In this document: positions 18,357 through 26,968 of the stretch, one piece after another
Layout: each line of letters begins with the position of its first letter
Position numbering within the stretch: the first letter of the stretch is position 1
Source: BJ22 sp021298375
Lineage (GTDB): Bacteria; Planctomycetota; Planctomycetia; Pirellulales; Pirellulaceae
Reading direction: 5' to 3'
Assembly: GCA_046343015.1 (NCBI GenBank)
Contig: JBKDOL010000049.1
Coordinates: 1 to 64,000, forward strand
DNA: 64,000 nucleotides
Notes under the pieces: generated by a model
Told to the model about the DNA's origin: nothing
The model's database searches: none
The model's input: the letters and a program-made list of their open reading frames with translations, nothing else
Made by a program: the position numbers and the translations under genes

Positions 18357-19064
18357 CTAGCTGCGGTAATTCTGTTGGGTTGTCTCAGCTATCGAACGGA
18401 TCGTTCGTTCGGCAGCTTCGAACATGCGCGAGGTCAAGATCAGTGAGATCAGTTCATTAACCGGTTGGGCATTGGACATTTCGAGATGTCCCTGCATGAC
18501 CTGCGCACTGGCCGGAACCTCGGCCAGATTGGGTGGAGCCTCGAAATAGACTTGGCCATGCGGGATGAGTTGTTGTTTGTCGGCAAAGGCAGTTACTGCG
18601 ATGGATCCAAGCACTTGACCGCGGGCCGAGACCGTTCCACTGGGATCGATCGCCAATTCACTGTCGCCGAACTGTCCATCGATCGTGATCGGCCCGCCCG
18701 CGCCGACGAGAGCATAGCCATCGCCGTTGACCAGTTGCCCTCCGTTGGGGTCCCGGAAAAAGGAACCGGCTCTGGTGTAACGCACTCCGTCCGGCGTCTG
18801 GACCGAAAAGAAGCCGTCGCCACTTAAGGCCACGTCCAACGTGCGGCCAGTCCGCTGCTTGGGTCCTTCGCTGAAGTCGATTCCCTTAGCCGAAACCTTC
18901 GTGCCGACGAGTTGGGCGTTGTCGGGACTGTTTCGTTCTTCCATTGCCAGCACGGCGCGTCGGAAACCGTTGGCATTGATGTTCGCCAGATTGGAAGCGA
19001 TCAACTCATGCTGCTGAGTTAAGGCATCCATCGCTGTGGCACCGGAGTACAAGCCGCGCATCAT
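18357..19064 (-). CDS. flgF: Flagellar proximal rod protein, FlgF/FlgG family
   Basis: A 235-residue protein of the rod/hook family: MMRGLYSGATAMDALTQQHE, IASNLANINANGFRRAVL, GDGFFSVQTPDGVRYTRAGS and the C-terminal MSNAQPVNELISLILTSRMFEA. It precedes flgG, the normal place of flgF, and is shorter than flgG. The frame is open upstream, but the double ATG at 19064/19061 begins the family motif and has AAGGA eight bases before it. It is the first gene of the minus block, facing fliL across 381 bp. Confidence 0.9.
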   Translation of the reverse strand: MMRGLYSGATAMDALTQQHELIASNLANINANGFRRAVLAMEERNSPDNAQLVGTKVSAKGIDFSEGPKQRTGRTLDVALSGDGFFSVQTPDGVRYTRAGSFFRDPNGGQLVNGDGYALVGAGGPITIDGQFGDSELAIDPSGTVSARGQVLGSIAVTAFADKQQLIPHGQVYFEAPPNLAEVPASAQVMQGHLEMSNAQPVNELISLILTSRMFEAAERTIRSIAETTQQNYRS

Positions 19065-19445
19065 GGCCGCAATCCTTGCGGAAAAATTGGAAGTCTTTTG
19101 AATCCCGGCGAAGTTGCCAGCGCTCTGGGGGAGCGTCCCGCGCCGACATCGACCAGCGGCTTTGCCGGAAAAATCAGCGCAGGGCACCACCCTCATCTCT
19201 GGTTATCGGCACAAGTCGTGACGATTGGGAAGGATTTGCCGGTCAGGAGAGATTTTTCGGCTAACTTTTCCTCCCCGCGCCAGCGGGCGAACGTCGGGCG
19301 GGGGGCCCGCGAAAAAGAGAATTGTTCCACGGAATGCCAGCACGAGTGCCGCTTTCGATCCTAAGTTTTCAGGTAGCCGTTCCGTCGCCGGGCGGCTGAG
19401 TGTTCGTTCCCTCGCTTCAGATACACCTCAAGGTTTGCTCCCATC
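19065..19445. promoter_or_regulatory. Divergent control region between flgF and fliL blocks
   Basis: 381 bp without a convincing gene. Both large flagellar transcripts must start here or further inside. I looked for sigma-54 (GG-N10-GC with the usual flanks) and sigma-28 (TAAA-N15-GCCGATAA) elements and found no good match. A GC-rich inverted stretch around 19285-19310 is visible but not a clear operator. Confidence 0.4.
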
Positions 19446-20144
19446 ATGTCGCATTCGGAAGCCGCCGCTCCTCAAGAAGGCGAAGCCAAGGCCAAAAGCA
19501 AATCGGGTCCGGGACTCTTGGTCTGGATCATCATCGCGGTACTCGCCGTTGGCGGCGGGATCGCCACGCCAGTGCTAGCAGCCAAGTTCCTCGGTGGCAG
19601 CGAGCCGGCTGAGGGACATGCTGGCGAGGATGCCGAACATGGGGACGGTCACGGCGAGGAGCATGGTGAAGAACATGGGGAAGAGGGTGGGCACGCCGCT
19701 GCTGACCACGGAACGGCTGCTGCGGCCGGTGGTGGCCATGGCGGAGGGCATGGAGGTGGTCACGGCGACCCGGCGAAAATTGTTCCCAAATTCGGGAAGG
19801 TCAAATTTCCCAAGCCGAGCAAGTATCCGGCCTTCATTGAGTTTGACGAGGTCATTGTCAACCTTGACGAATCCCGCTTTAACCGATATTTGAAGGTCGT
19901 CTTCTCCCTGCAGGTCGCCGAGAACCATCGCGGTGACGTCGAAAGCCTGATCGAGGGGAAGAAGGCGATCCTCAAAAATTGGCTGATTAGCCACTTGGCT
20001 GACAAGAGCCTGGACGACATCAAGGGCAAGTTTGGCCACAGTCGTCTGCGGCGTGAGATCAGTGAGTACTTCAATCAGCAGTTGTTTGAGGATGGCGTCG
20101 AAAGAATCCAGGATATCCTGTTCAAGGAACTGAACGTGCAATAA
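19446..20144 (+). CDS. fliL: Flagellar basal body-associated protein FliL with His-rich linker
   Basis: A 232-residue inner membrane protein associated with the stator-rotor interface. One membrane segment (GLLVWIIIAVLAVGGGIA, residues 24-41) is followed by a linker of about 55 residues containing roughly ten His alternating with Gly and Glu, then the conserved FliL domain from about residue 118 (FIEFDEVIVNLDESRFNRYL to the end). The linker is unusual and could bind metal or sense pH; that is inference. It is the first gene of the plus flagellar block; its TAA overlaps the ATG of fliM (A shared at 20144), implying translational coupling. Confidence 0.9.
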   Translation: MSHSEAAAPQEGEAKAKSKSGPGLLVWIIIAVLAVGGGIATPVLAAKFLGGSEPAEGHAGEDAEHGDGHGEEHGEEHGEEGGHAAADHGTAAAAGGGHGGGHGGGHGDPAKIVPKFGKVKFPKPSKYPAFIEFDEVIVNLDESRFNRYLKVVFSLQVAENHRGDVESLIEGKKAILKNWLISHLADKSLDDIKGKFGHSRLRREISEYFNQQLFEDGVERIQDILFKELNVQ

Positions 20145-21019
20145 TGGCAAAGGAATGCCGGCTCTATTATTTCCGCAAAGCCGCCCGGATTGAAGAACCG
20201 GTGGCTCGCTACCTTCGGACCTGGTTGGCGCGCGCCTGCGGCAGCCTGCAGCAGCGCTGGAGCGAGATTTGCAACACCACGATCACGGTGACGCCTGAGC
20301 CTCTCTACGCCCAGGCTTTCTCCAGTTTTCAGGAAGGCTGTGACCCAGCGAGCTTCGGCGTCACGGCTCTCATGGACCCCGGGCTGCCCGATTTCAATGG
20401 TCTCAATACGCAAGTCGTGGTCTCGCAAGTCGATCAGCTTGCGCTCGTTCTGGAGTTGCTTTCTGAGGAATTGGAGAGCAAGCCGGAAGTCCGCGAGTTG
20501 ACGTCGATCGAAATGAACTTGTGCGAATTGCTGCTGGAGCAACTGACCGCCTCGCTGGCCGAGAGCTGGCTCCAAAAAGAGCAGTTGCAATGCAAGGCCG
20601 GTCCGCTTGATCGGCATCCTCAGCGGGCTCGGCTTTATGCCGGCAGTGACCCGGTGATCGTGGCGGGATTGAGTGTGCAGGCCAAGGCCGGTCGGGTGCT
20701 GTATCAATGGGTTTTGCCCCGCCTGGCGACGACTACCCTGATCAAACAGCTGACCGGAGAGGCCCCTCGTCCGGAAAATCGCAAGCCAGCCAATCTGCGG
20801 TCCTTGATTGAGGAAATGCCAGTCGAGCTGGTCGTCAGGTTGGGTGAAGCCCGACTGAGCATGGACGACCTGCTGGCACTGCGGCCGGGCTCGATCATTG
20901 TGTTTGACCAGCCGATCGACAGTCCATTGACTGCTTATCTGGATGACCAGGTGCTTTTTCGTGGTTGGCCGGGAAGGCAAGGAACAAAACAGGCATTTCA
21001 GGTAGCGGAGATTCCTTGA
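20144..21019 (+). CDS. fliM: Flagellar motor switch protein FliM lacking the N-terminal CheY-binding segment
   Basis: A 291-residue protein with the CheC-like middle domain (RYLRTWLARACGSLQQRW, ITVTPEPLYAQAFSSF) and a C-terminal SpoA domain (LVVRLGEARLSMDDLLALRPG, then FDQPIDSPLTAYLDDQVLFRG). Normal FliM is about 330 residues and opens with a conserved EIDALL peptide that binds phosphorylated CheY; here the protein starts inside the region after it, and no in-frame upstream extension is possible because it overlaps fliL. Switch coupling to chemotaxis must therefore differ. The call is from domain order and position between fliL and fliN; overall similarity is low. Confidence 0.82.
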   Translation: MAKECRLYYFRKAARIEEPVARYLRTWLARACGSLQQRWSEICNTTITVTPEPLYAQAFSSFQEGCDPASFGVTALMDPGLPDFNGLNTQVVVSQVDQLALVLELLSEELESKPEVRELTSIEMNLCELLLEQLTASLAESWLQKEQLQCKAGPLDRHPQRARLYAGSDPVIVAGLSVQAKAGRVLYQWVLPRLATTTLIKQLTGEAPRPENRKPANLRSLIEEMPVELVVRLGEARLSMDDLLALRPGSIIVFDQPIDSPLTAYLDDQVLFRGWPGRQGTKQAFQVAEIP

Positions 21020-21097
21020 ATCCGCTAAACGTACCCCGCCCGGAGCCGAGCTTGCTCACTCCCGGGATCCCTCCCGCCCTACTTCAGGAAGCTCAGC

Positions 21098-21487
21098 ATG
21101 TCAGAAGCGACCTCGGAAAAAAGCACGTCCGAACAGATTGAATCCAGCCACAACACAACCGCGGGTGCTCAGGTTCAAACTCCGGAGTTTGCGCCGTTGA
21201 CCGCCGAGCCGGGCCCGAAGCAGGGTCCCGAGTTTTCGCGGTTTCACGATGTGCAGGTGGCTTTGGCGGCCGAACTGGGGCGGACTAAAGTCCCAATTCA
21301 GAAACTTTTGAACATCGGTCCCGGCTCCATCGTGGAACTGAATCGACCGATCACCAGTCCCGTTGAACTGATTGCTCAAGGCGTGCCTTTGGCCAATGGC
21401 GAAGTGGTCGTTGTCAACGATTGCTTTGCCATTCGGATTCTGGAAGTCTACACCGGGACGATGTCAGCCATGCAGTCCACAAGTTAA
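21098..21487 (+). CDS. fliN: Flagellar motor switch protein FliN
   Basis: A 129-residue C-ring protein. Residues 1-45 are a polar, disordered Ser/Glu/Thr-rich tail; residues 48-125 form one SpoA domain (HDVQVALAAELGRTKVPIQK, LLNIGPGSIVELNRPI, NGEVVVVNDCFAIRILEV). It follows fliM by 78 bp. Length and motif are normal for FliN. Confidence 0.93.
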   Translation: MSEATSEKSTSEQIESSHNTTAGAQVQTPEFAPLTAEPGPKQGPEFSRFHDVQVALAAELGRTKVPIQKLLNIGPGSIVELNRPITSPVELIAQGVPLANGEVVVVNDCFAIRILEVYTGTMSAMQSTS

Positions 21488-21659
21488 TTCGCCAATCAGG
21501 TGGCTGATTCGGCAGACCGGAGGCTCATTGAGCAAAGGCTCTGCGGTTTTGACCAGCCCGCTGATCAATTTCGACATTTTTAATCGCAAGGCCGCTGGGC
21601 AAGGATGCTCGCGGCCAGAACCGTATCCAGACCAACCGGTGACTTGAAGGATTAAGTCG

Positions 21660-22700
21660 ATGCGCTGGACAACTCGAACACCCATCCAACCCCTGTACCG
21701 CGGGGCCTGTTCGGCCCATCTCCAGCGGGCCGGGTGCCGGACATTCCTGGGGCTGGTCCTGACGCTGGCCGCCGGTGTTGGATTGGGGCAGGAGAATCCG
21801 CTTCGCGACGCCGCCTTCGGTTCGCACGCAGGCTCCCCAGTCGAGAGCGGAACGGAATCGGGATATCTCGAACAGCTTTTGCCCAGTTTGCAGAAACTGC
21901 AGGATGAGGTTCCTCCAGCCACGGGCCCTGCCAATGCGATGCGGGTTCCCGCCGCGGCTCCCCAGCCCCGCCGCTTCCCCGGCGCGGAGGATACTCCAAC
22001 AGTGCAGGGCACGCTGGCGGTCGGTGGTTCGCCGGCTGCGGGCGATGCAATGTCGGCGGCGAGCCAAACTCAAACACGGTTGGCTGACAACCGCTTCACC
22101 ACAGATTTACCCGACTTCGCCGCGGCCAATTCGGCCACCGAACCAAGGGCAGCAGCCGAAGCCAGAGGCGCCGAAACCTCGGGGAGCACGCCCAAAGGCA
22201 ATGTTTCGCCGACCGGTGGCTGGGGGCGTTCCCCGAGCGGTCTCTCACAGTCTGCCGGCGGTCGGCTGAGTGCTTTTCAGGGGGTTGAGTCATTGCAGCT
22301 GAATTCGACCATGGTCAAAGTCGGTTTGAACACGCTCCTCGTTTTGGCTGCTTCGATCGGCTTGATCCTCGTCGTCAGAAAGACCTGGCCCAAGCCGGCT
22401 GCGAATCAGCCTCGCTCGGTGGGCCGACTGCAAATCGAGCAAACCTTGAGCCTCGGCGGAAAGGCCGAGTTGAAAGTGGTCCGCTGTGGTCTGAATCAGG
22501 TTCTGGTGGCGATCGATGGTGGAGGAATTCGCTCGGTGGTTGCCCTCGAGCCCGCTCTGGAGACGGAGCGGGAGCACGTCGAGCCAGTTCCTGCCAATGC
22601 ACCGCCTGCGGCCATAAAGGAGCCGGTCAACATTGAACAGTTCGTCAAAATGATCAAGGACATGGAAGGCGATTTTATGGCAGCCCGTACAGGACGTTAG
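21660..22700 (+). CDS. fliO: FliO-like export gate assembly protein, long periplasmic region
   Basis: A 346-residue protein with an N-terminal hydrophobic segment (FLGLVLTLAAGVGLG), about 170 residues of Ala/Pro/Gly-rich low-complexity sequence, one membrane helix at about residues 221-240 (VGLNTLLVLAASIGLILVV) and a cytoplasmic FliO-like domain (LQIEQTLSLGGKAELKVVRC, QVLVAIDGGGIRSVVAL). FliO stabilises FliP during assembly of the type III gate. E. coli FliO is only about 120 residues, so most of this protein is an extra periplasmic tail. Position between fliN and fliP supports the call. A GGATTAAGTCG stretch precedes the ATG. Confidence 0.82.
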   Translation: MRWTTRTPIQPLYRGACSAHLQRAGCRTFLGLVLTLAAGVGLGQENPLRDAAFGSHAGSPVESGTESGYLEQLLPSLQKLQDEVPPATGPANAMRVPAAAPQPRRFPGAEDTPTVQGTLAVGGSPAAGDAMSAASQTQTRLADNRFTTDLPDFAAANSATEPRAAAEARGAETSGSTPKGNVSPTGGWGRSPSGLSQSAGGRLSAFQGVESLQLNSTMVKVGLNTLLVLAASIGLILVVRKTWPKPAANQPRSVGRLQIEQTLSLGGKAELKVVRCGLNQVLVAIDGGGIRSVVALEPALETEREHVEPVPANAPPAAIKEPVNIEQFVKMIKDMEGDFMAARTGR

Positions 22701-22757
22701 GCTGCTGACCGCGCGGGAGGAGGTCTTCCGTGGGAAACCGTTTCGGGAAAGCAAGGC

Positions 22758-23504
22758 ATGGATCGCCTGTTGTTTCTGGCACAAGCCATCGACAAGGGAA
22801 CGTTCGAGCAGCTCGCTCCGCCGTTGCAGGTGGCGATCTTTCTCGGTGCGCTCAGCTTTGGCATGGCGATGCTGGTCAGCGTGACGGCGTTCACCCGCAT
22901 CATCATCGTCCTCTCGTTTGTCCGTCGCGCGCTGACAACCCAGGAGATTCCCCCGAACCCGGTCATTTTGGGGTTGTCGCTGTTTCTCACCTTGTTCGTG
23001 ATGTCGCCGACGATTCAGCGAATCAATCAGACGGCGATCCAGCCTTACCTCGCCGCGCAGCAGCTGGCCGCACAACAATTGGCTGCGGGTTCCCAGGCCG
23101 ACAATCCGGCTTCGGCATCTGCCCCTTTTGGGATCTCCGAAGCCTGGGAGAACACGTCCCGGGAATTGAGCTCTTTCATGTTATTCAACACTCGGGAGGC
23201 GGACCTGAAGCTGTTCTTTGAACTGGCCAACGCTCCCCTGCCCTCGGACCTCGGTCAAACGCCGCTGCAGGTCCTGATTCCCGCGTTTGTTGTCAGTGAA
23301 TTGAAGACAGCCTTCATTATGGGATTCTGTATCTACATCCCGTTTCTGCTGATTGATCTGGTCGTCTCTACCGTCCTGATGTCCTTGGGGATGATGATGA
23401 TGCCGCCGGTCGTTGTGGCGACCCCTTGCAAGCTGCTGCTGTTCATTCTGGTCGACGGCTGGCAGCTGATCTCTCGCGCACTCGTTACCAGTTTCGGTGG
23501 ATAA
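22758..23504 (+). CDS. fliP: Flagellar export gate protein FliP
   Basis: A 248-residue integral membrane protein forming the pore of the flagellar type III export gate. Seen: MLVSVTAFTRIIIVLSFVRR, LGLSLFLTLFVMSPTI, LIPAFVVSELKTAFIMGF, and SLGMMMMPPVVVATPCKLLL, all standard FliP motifs. A Gln/Ala repeat (AAQQLAAQQLAA) lies in the periplasmic loop. The next gene, flhA, starts 15 bp later, leaving no room for fliQ, fliR or flhB, which usually follow fliP. Confidence 0.97.
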   Translation: MDRLLFLAQAIDKGTFEQLAPPLQVAIFLGALSFGMAMLVSVTAFTRIIIVLSFVRRALTTQEIPPNPVILGLSLFLTLFVMSPTIQRINQTAIQPYLAAQQLAAQQLAAGSQADNPASASAPFGISEAWENTSRELSSFMLFNTREADLKLFFELANAPLPSDLGQTPLQVLIPAFVVSELKTAFIMGFCIYIPFLLIDLVVSTVLMSLGMMMMPPVVVATPCKLLLFILVDGWQLISRALVTSFGG

Positions 23505-23519
23505 GGAGCCTCCTGACTC

Positions 23520-25670
23520 ATGTCCACCGTCGCACCCGTACAACAGACTGACAGCAATTTCGCTTTCGCTGGTCGCAGTGAGACCCTGCTCAGTGTGACC
23601 TTTCTGCTCACACTGGTAGTCCTGCTGATTCCGCTGCCAACGGTCATTCTTGACATGTTGCTCGCCGTCAACTTGGCGGGAGCGATCCTGCTGCTGATGG
23701 TGACGCTGAACGCCCGCAAGCCGCTCGATGTCAGTGTATTCCCCTCCCTGTTGCTTTTGCTGACCATTTTTCGGCTGTCGCTGAATGTCGCCACCACCCG
23801 TTTGATCCTGCTTGAAGGGGATGCGGGAAAGATCGTGGCGACCTTCGGCGACTTCGTGGTGGGTGGCAATCTGGTGGTCGGATTGGTCATTTTCGCGATT
23901 CTGGTCACGATCCAATTCATTGTGATCACCAAAGGTGCCACGCGCATTTCGGAAGTCAACGCGCGGTTCACCCTGGATGCGATGCCCGGTAAGCAGATGG
24001 CCATTGATGCCGAACTGAACATGGGCGCGATCGATGAGAAGGAAGCGAGTCGTCGACGGCAGAACCTGACGCGCGAGGCCGAATTCTTTGGTGCCATGGA
24101 CGGTGCCAGTAAGTACGTTCGGGGCGATGCGATTGCCGGGCTGATCATCCTCGCGGTGAATATTCTCGGCGGCATCGTGCGGGGGGTGATGAACGGCCAG
24201 ACGTTTCTCGAGGCCATCGAGTTCTATTCGATTCTGACGATCGGCGATGGACTGGTCTCCCAAATTCCGGCCCTGGTGATTGCCGTGAGCGCCGGTATTC
24301 TGGTCACGAAATCGTCGTCGGATTCCAGTCTCGGTCAGGAAATTGGCATGCAGGCCAGCCGCAGCTCCCAGTCCCTGCTGACCGGAGCCGGGATTCTGGC
24401 GTTGGTTGCTTTCACCCCGGGATTTCCCAAAATCCCGTTTTTTCTGCTGGCCGGTGCCGTGGCCCTGTTTGCCCAGTCAGCCCGACGAAAACAGGCGCGC
24501 GAGCAGGCCGCACCTGAGGCTCCGCTTCCCAAAGCCGATGACGGCACGCCCCCGGAAGAGAAGAATCTGCAGCAGTTTCTTCAGACGGACCGGATCGTGG
24601 TTGAGGTGGGCGCCGGGCTGTTAGCCATGGTCGACCCCAAGACCGGCGCGGGAATTGCCAATCTGATTTCCAAGAAACGCGAAGAGGTGGCTCGCCAATT
24701 TGGATTCTGGGTACCCAGAGTCAGGATCCGCGACAACCTGATGATCGATGTCTCCCAGTACCGATTGCTGGTGGGGGGGCGAGAAGTTGGGCGCGGCGAG
24801 CTGCGCCCCAGCGAACTTTTGGCGATCAATCCAGGCAACGTCAAAGCCGACATCCCGGGCGACGATACGATCGATCCGGCGTTTGGAATGCCCGCGCGCT
24901 GGATTGCCGAGGCCAGCCGTCGGCGGGCCGAGATGATGGGCTTCATCGTGGTCGAGGCTGCTGAAGTCCTGGCGACGCACTTGATGGAAGTCGTGCGCCG
25001 CCACGCCCATGAGCTGCTCAACCGCGAGGACCTCCAGAAAATGCTTGCCAAGCTCAAGGAGACCAGCCCGACAATCGTCGAAGAGTTGCGACCGGAGACG
25101 CTTCGCCCGGCGGTTCTGCATCAAGTGCTCGTCAATTTGATGCAGGAGCAGGTGCCGATCACGGCCTTGGAACTGATCGTGGAAGGCGCCTTGCAGTACG
25201 CTGCGGCAACCAAAGACCCCGGCGAGTTGACCGAAAAAGTACGTGGGCATATCGGCCACCTGATCATCGACCGCTTTCGGGATGAGCAAGGACGCGCCCG
25301 CGTGCTCTACCTCGAGCCCAAGCTGGAGCATCAGCTGAGGCAAATGCTGTTTGAAGGCAACCTGTCGCTTTCGCCCCGGCAATTGCAGCGAATGGTCGAG
25401 CGACTGCGAAAAGACTGGGAAATGGCCTCGCTCAAAAACCAGCCAATCGCGTTGATTGTCGACTCCACGGTGCGCAGGCCATTGCGAAGAGCCGTCTATC
25501 GTTCGCTGCCTGACCTCTCGATCGTCGCCTATAGCGAGATCCCGACCACAACTCTAATCAATGCGACCTCAATGGTTCGTTTTGCGGATGTGTTCGATGA
25601 AGCTTCCGGAGAGACAGAAGCATTTCCCGGCACGGGGATTACGCCCGACCCTGCCGCTCCTCTGAACTGA
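23520..25670 (+). CDS. flhA: Flagellar export apparatus protein FlhA
   Basis: A 716-residue protein that forms the nonameric export ring. The N-terminal half has about eight membrane helices with the FHIPEP signature (VNARFTLDAMPGKQMAIDAE, then LNMGAIDEKEA) around residues 145-175; the C-terminal half is the cytoplasmic substrate-docking domain, ending with a Thr/Glu-rich tail. Length is normal (E. coli 692). It starts 15 bp after fliP and is followed by a small membrane protein gene and the sigma factor. Confidence 0.97.
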   Translation: MSTVAPVQQTDSNFAFAGRSETLLSVTFLLTLVVLLIPLPTVILDMLLAVNLAGAILLLMVTLNARKPLDVSVFPSLLLLLTIFRLSLNVATTRLILLEGDAGKIVATFGDFVVGGNLVVGLVIFAILVTIQFIVITKGATRISEVNARFTLDAMPGKQMAIDAELNMGAIDEKEASRRRQNLTREAEFFGAMDGASKYVRGDAIAGLIILAVNILGGIVRGVMNGQTFLEAIEFYSILTIGDGLVSQIPALVIAVSAGILVTKSSSDSSLGQEIGMQASRSSQSLLTGAGILALVAFTPGFPKIPFFLLAGAVALFAQSARRKQAREQAAPEAPLPKADDGTPPEEKNLQQFLQTDRIVVEVGAGLLAMVDPKTGAGIANLISKKREEVARQFGFWVPRVRIRDNLMIDVSQYRLLVGGREVGRGELRPSELLAINPGNVKADIPGDDTIDPAFGMPARWIAEASRRRAEMMGFIVVEAAEVLATHLMEVVRRHAHELLNREDLQKMLAKLKETSPTIVEELRPETLRPAVLHQVLVNLMQEQVPITALELIVEGALQYAAATKDPGELTEKVRGHIGHLIIDRFRDEQGRARVLYLEPKLEHQLRQMLFEGNLSLSPRQLQRMVERLRKDWEMASLKNQPIALIVDSTVRRPLRRAVYRSLPDLSIVAYSEIPTTTLINATSMVRFADVFDEASGETEAFPGTGITPDPAAPLN

Positions 25671-25698
25671 AGAAAAGCAAAAGGACACTTAATCACTG

Positions 25699-25935
25699 AT
25701 GGCCAGAAACTCCATTCGACAGTCACGCCGCAGGCGCCTCGGTCCAATCGGCACCGTGGCAGCGATGTGCACCGCCAGCGCTGTCACGCTGGTTGGCGTC
25801 ATGCTGGGACTGGAACCGCATGTGATCCTGCTCCGGGCGGCTGGGTCGGCCATCCTGATGGGAAGCGTGCTGACCTTTGGCTTGAGCGTGATCCAAATGG
25901 CCAATACTCCACCTGCAAAAAGCAATCGGCAGTAG
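25699..25935 (+). CDS. Small two-helix membrane protein in the flagellar operon, unknown
   Basis: A 78-residue protein with a very basic N-terminus (RQSRRRRLG) and two predicted membrane segments at about residues 17-36 and 45-65. I do not recognise it. It lies 28 bp after flhA and 15 bp before the sigma-28 gene, exactly where flhF and flhG sit in many bacteria. The tight spacing, start, composition and AAAAGGACAC upstream make it a probable gene. Its place suggests a role in flagellar placement, export or regulation, but nothing in the sequence proves this. Confidence 0.65.
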   Translation: MARNSIRQSRRRRLGPIGTVAAMCTASAVTLVGVMLGLEPHVILLRAAGSAILMGSVLTFGLSVIQMANTPPAKSNRQ

Positions 25936-25950
25936 GCGAGGTGATTTGAA

Positions 25951-26664
25951 ATGAACTTCAACCCAGAAGAAGCCTATCGCAAAGCGGCCCGGGAGAACTC
26001 CCGCGAACGGCTGATCGTCGAGAATCTTCCCTACGTGAGAAAAATCCTCAGCAAGCTGACTGTCGATTTGCCGAGCCATGTCGATCGCGATGGGCTGGAG
26101 TCGGCGGGCGTCGTCGGGTTGATCGAGGCCGCAAACAGTTATGATCCGGCCCGCGGCGCGGCGTTTCGAACTTACGCCTATCCGCGGATTCATGGGGCCA
26201 TTGTCGATGAGCTGCGCAAGACGTCGCCCGTCTCCCAACACATGCTCGAACAACTGGGCAAGTTGCGGGATGCGTACCAGCAGCTCTCCGCACCCGTGAC
26301 ACCTGAAGAACTCGCCAGGCATACCGGACTGACGCTGGACCAGGTTCAAGCCTGCCTTGAGGCGTCGCGTTTTCTCGCTCCTCAGGCCTGGAATGACCTC
26401 TACTGCACGCTGCACAGTTCCTGGCGGGATTCCACCGAGCGACCGGAACACAATCTCGAACTGGAAGAGATCAAAAAGGTCCTGACAGAGTGCATTCAGC
26501 GTCTGCCCGAGAAACAGCGACTGGTTCTCACGATGTACCACACGGACGACTTGACTTTGGCTGAAATCGGAGAAGTGCTCGGTTACTCCGAGTCTTATGT
26601 GTCTCGCTTGCTGAGCGAGGCCTCTTTTCAACTCAAGGAACTGTATCGAAAGGAAACCGAATGA
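25951..26664 (+). CDS. fliA: Flagellar RNA polymerase sigma factor (sigma-28 family)
   Basis: A 237-residue sigma factor. Region 2 is clear (GLESAGVVGLIEAANSYDPA, then FRTYAYPRIHGAIVDELR), region 3 spans about 95-140, and region 4 has the helix-turn-helix LAEIGEVLGYSESYVSRLLS after LPEKQRLVLTMY. Length and the GAIVDELR motif are those of FliA/WhiG/SigD, which transcribe late flagellar genes. GAGGTGATTTGAA precedes ATG. The stop overlaps the next start (ATGA), so the 83-residue protein downstream is translationally coupled. No FlgM anti-sigma is recognisable here. Confidence 0.92.
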   Translation: MNFNPEEAYRKAARENSRERLIVENLPYVRKILSKLTVDLPSHVDRDGLESAGVVGLIEAANSYDPARGAAFRTYAYPRIHGAIVDELRKTSPVSQHMLEQLGKLRDAYQQLSAPVTPEELARHTGLTLDQVQACLEASRFLAPQAWNDLYCTLHSSWRDSTERPEHNLELEEIKKVLTECIQRLPEKQRLVLTMYHTDDLTLAEIGEVLGYSESYVSRLLSEASFQLKELYRKETE

Positions 26665-26912
26665 AGCCCCATTTGACACTGTCTCCCGCCACTCCTCAGA
26701 ACGAGAACGCCGGGGCAACCATGTTGATGCCCTACAAGATTCTGGCTCCCCAGGCGAATCGCAATCCCCCGCAAGCGAAGGTTGCGGTAGGTGCCGAGGC
26801 CAACGTCTGCCGCCAGCCGCAAGTCACCGTCCACAAACAAGGCGAGGAGGTGACTGCGATCGAGATTCTTTGCAGCTGCGGCGAACGGATCACACTCGAA
26901 CTGAAGTACTGA
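26661..26912 (+). CDS. Small CxC-containing protein coupled to fliA, unknown
   Basis: An 83-residue protein overlapping the fliA stop by four bases. The first 50 residues are Pro/Ala/Asn-rich and probably flexible; the last 30 read VTVHKQGEEVTAIEILCSCG, then ERITLELKY, a short beta-type unit with a Cys-Ser-Cys-Gly turn. A third Cys is near residue 50. The three Cys could bind a metal or be redox-active; this is inference. Overlap with a sigma factor gene makes a regulatory role worth considering, but there is no similarity to FlgM that I can see. Confidence 0.65.
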   Translation: MKPHLTLSPATPQNENAGATMLMPYKILAPQANRNPPQAKVAVGAEANVCRQPQVTVHKQGEEVTAIEILCSCGERITLELKY

Positions 26913-26968
26913 ACCCACACTTGCTGCTCCAGCCGATCTCTTATGGTTTTTACATTTACCGGTGCCTC

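Noticed and set aside
19065..19445. Sigma-54 or sigma-28 promoters between the flagellar blocks
   Set aside because: No sequence matches the spacing and bases of either consensus well enough to report.
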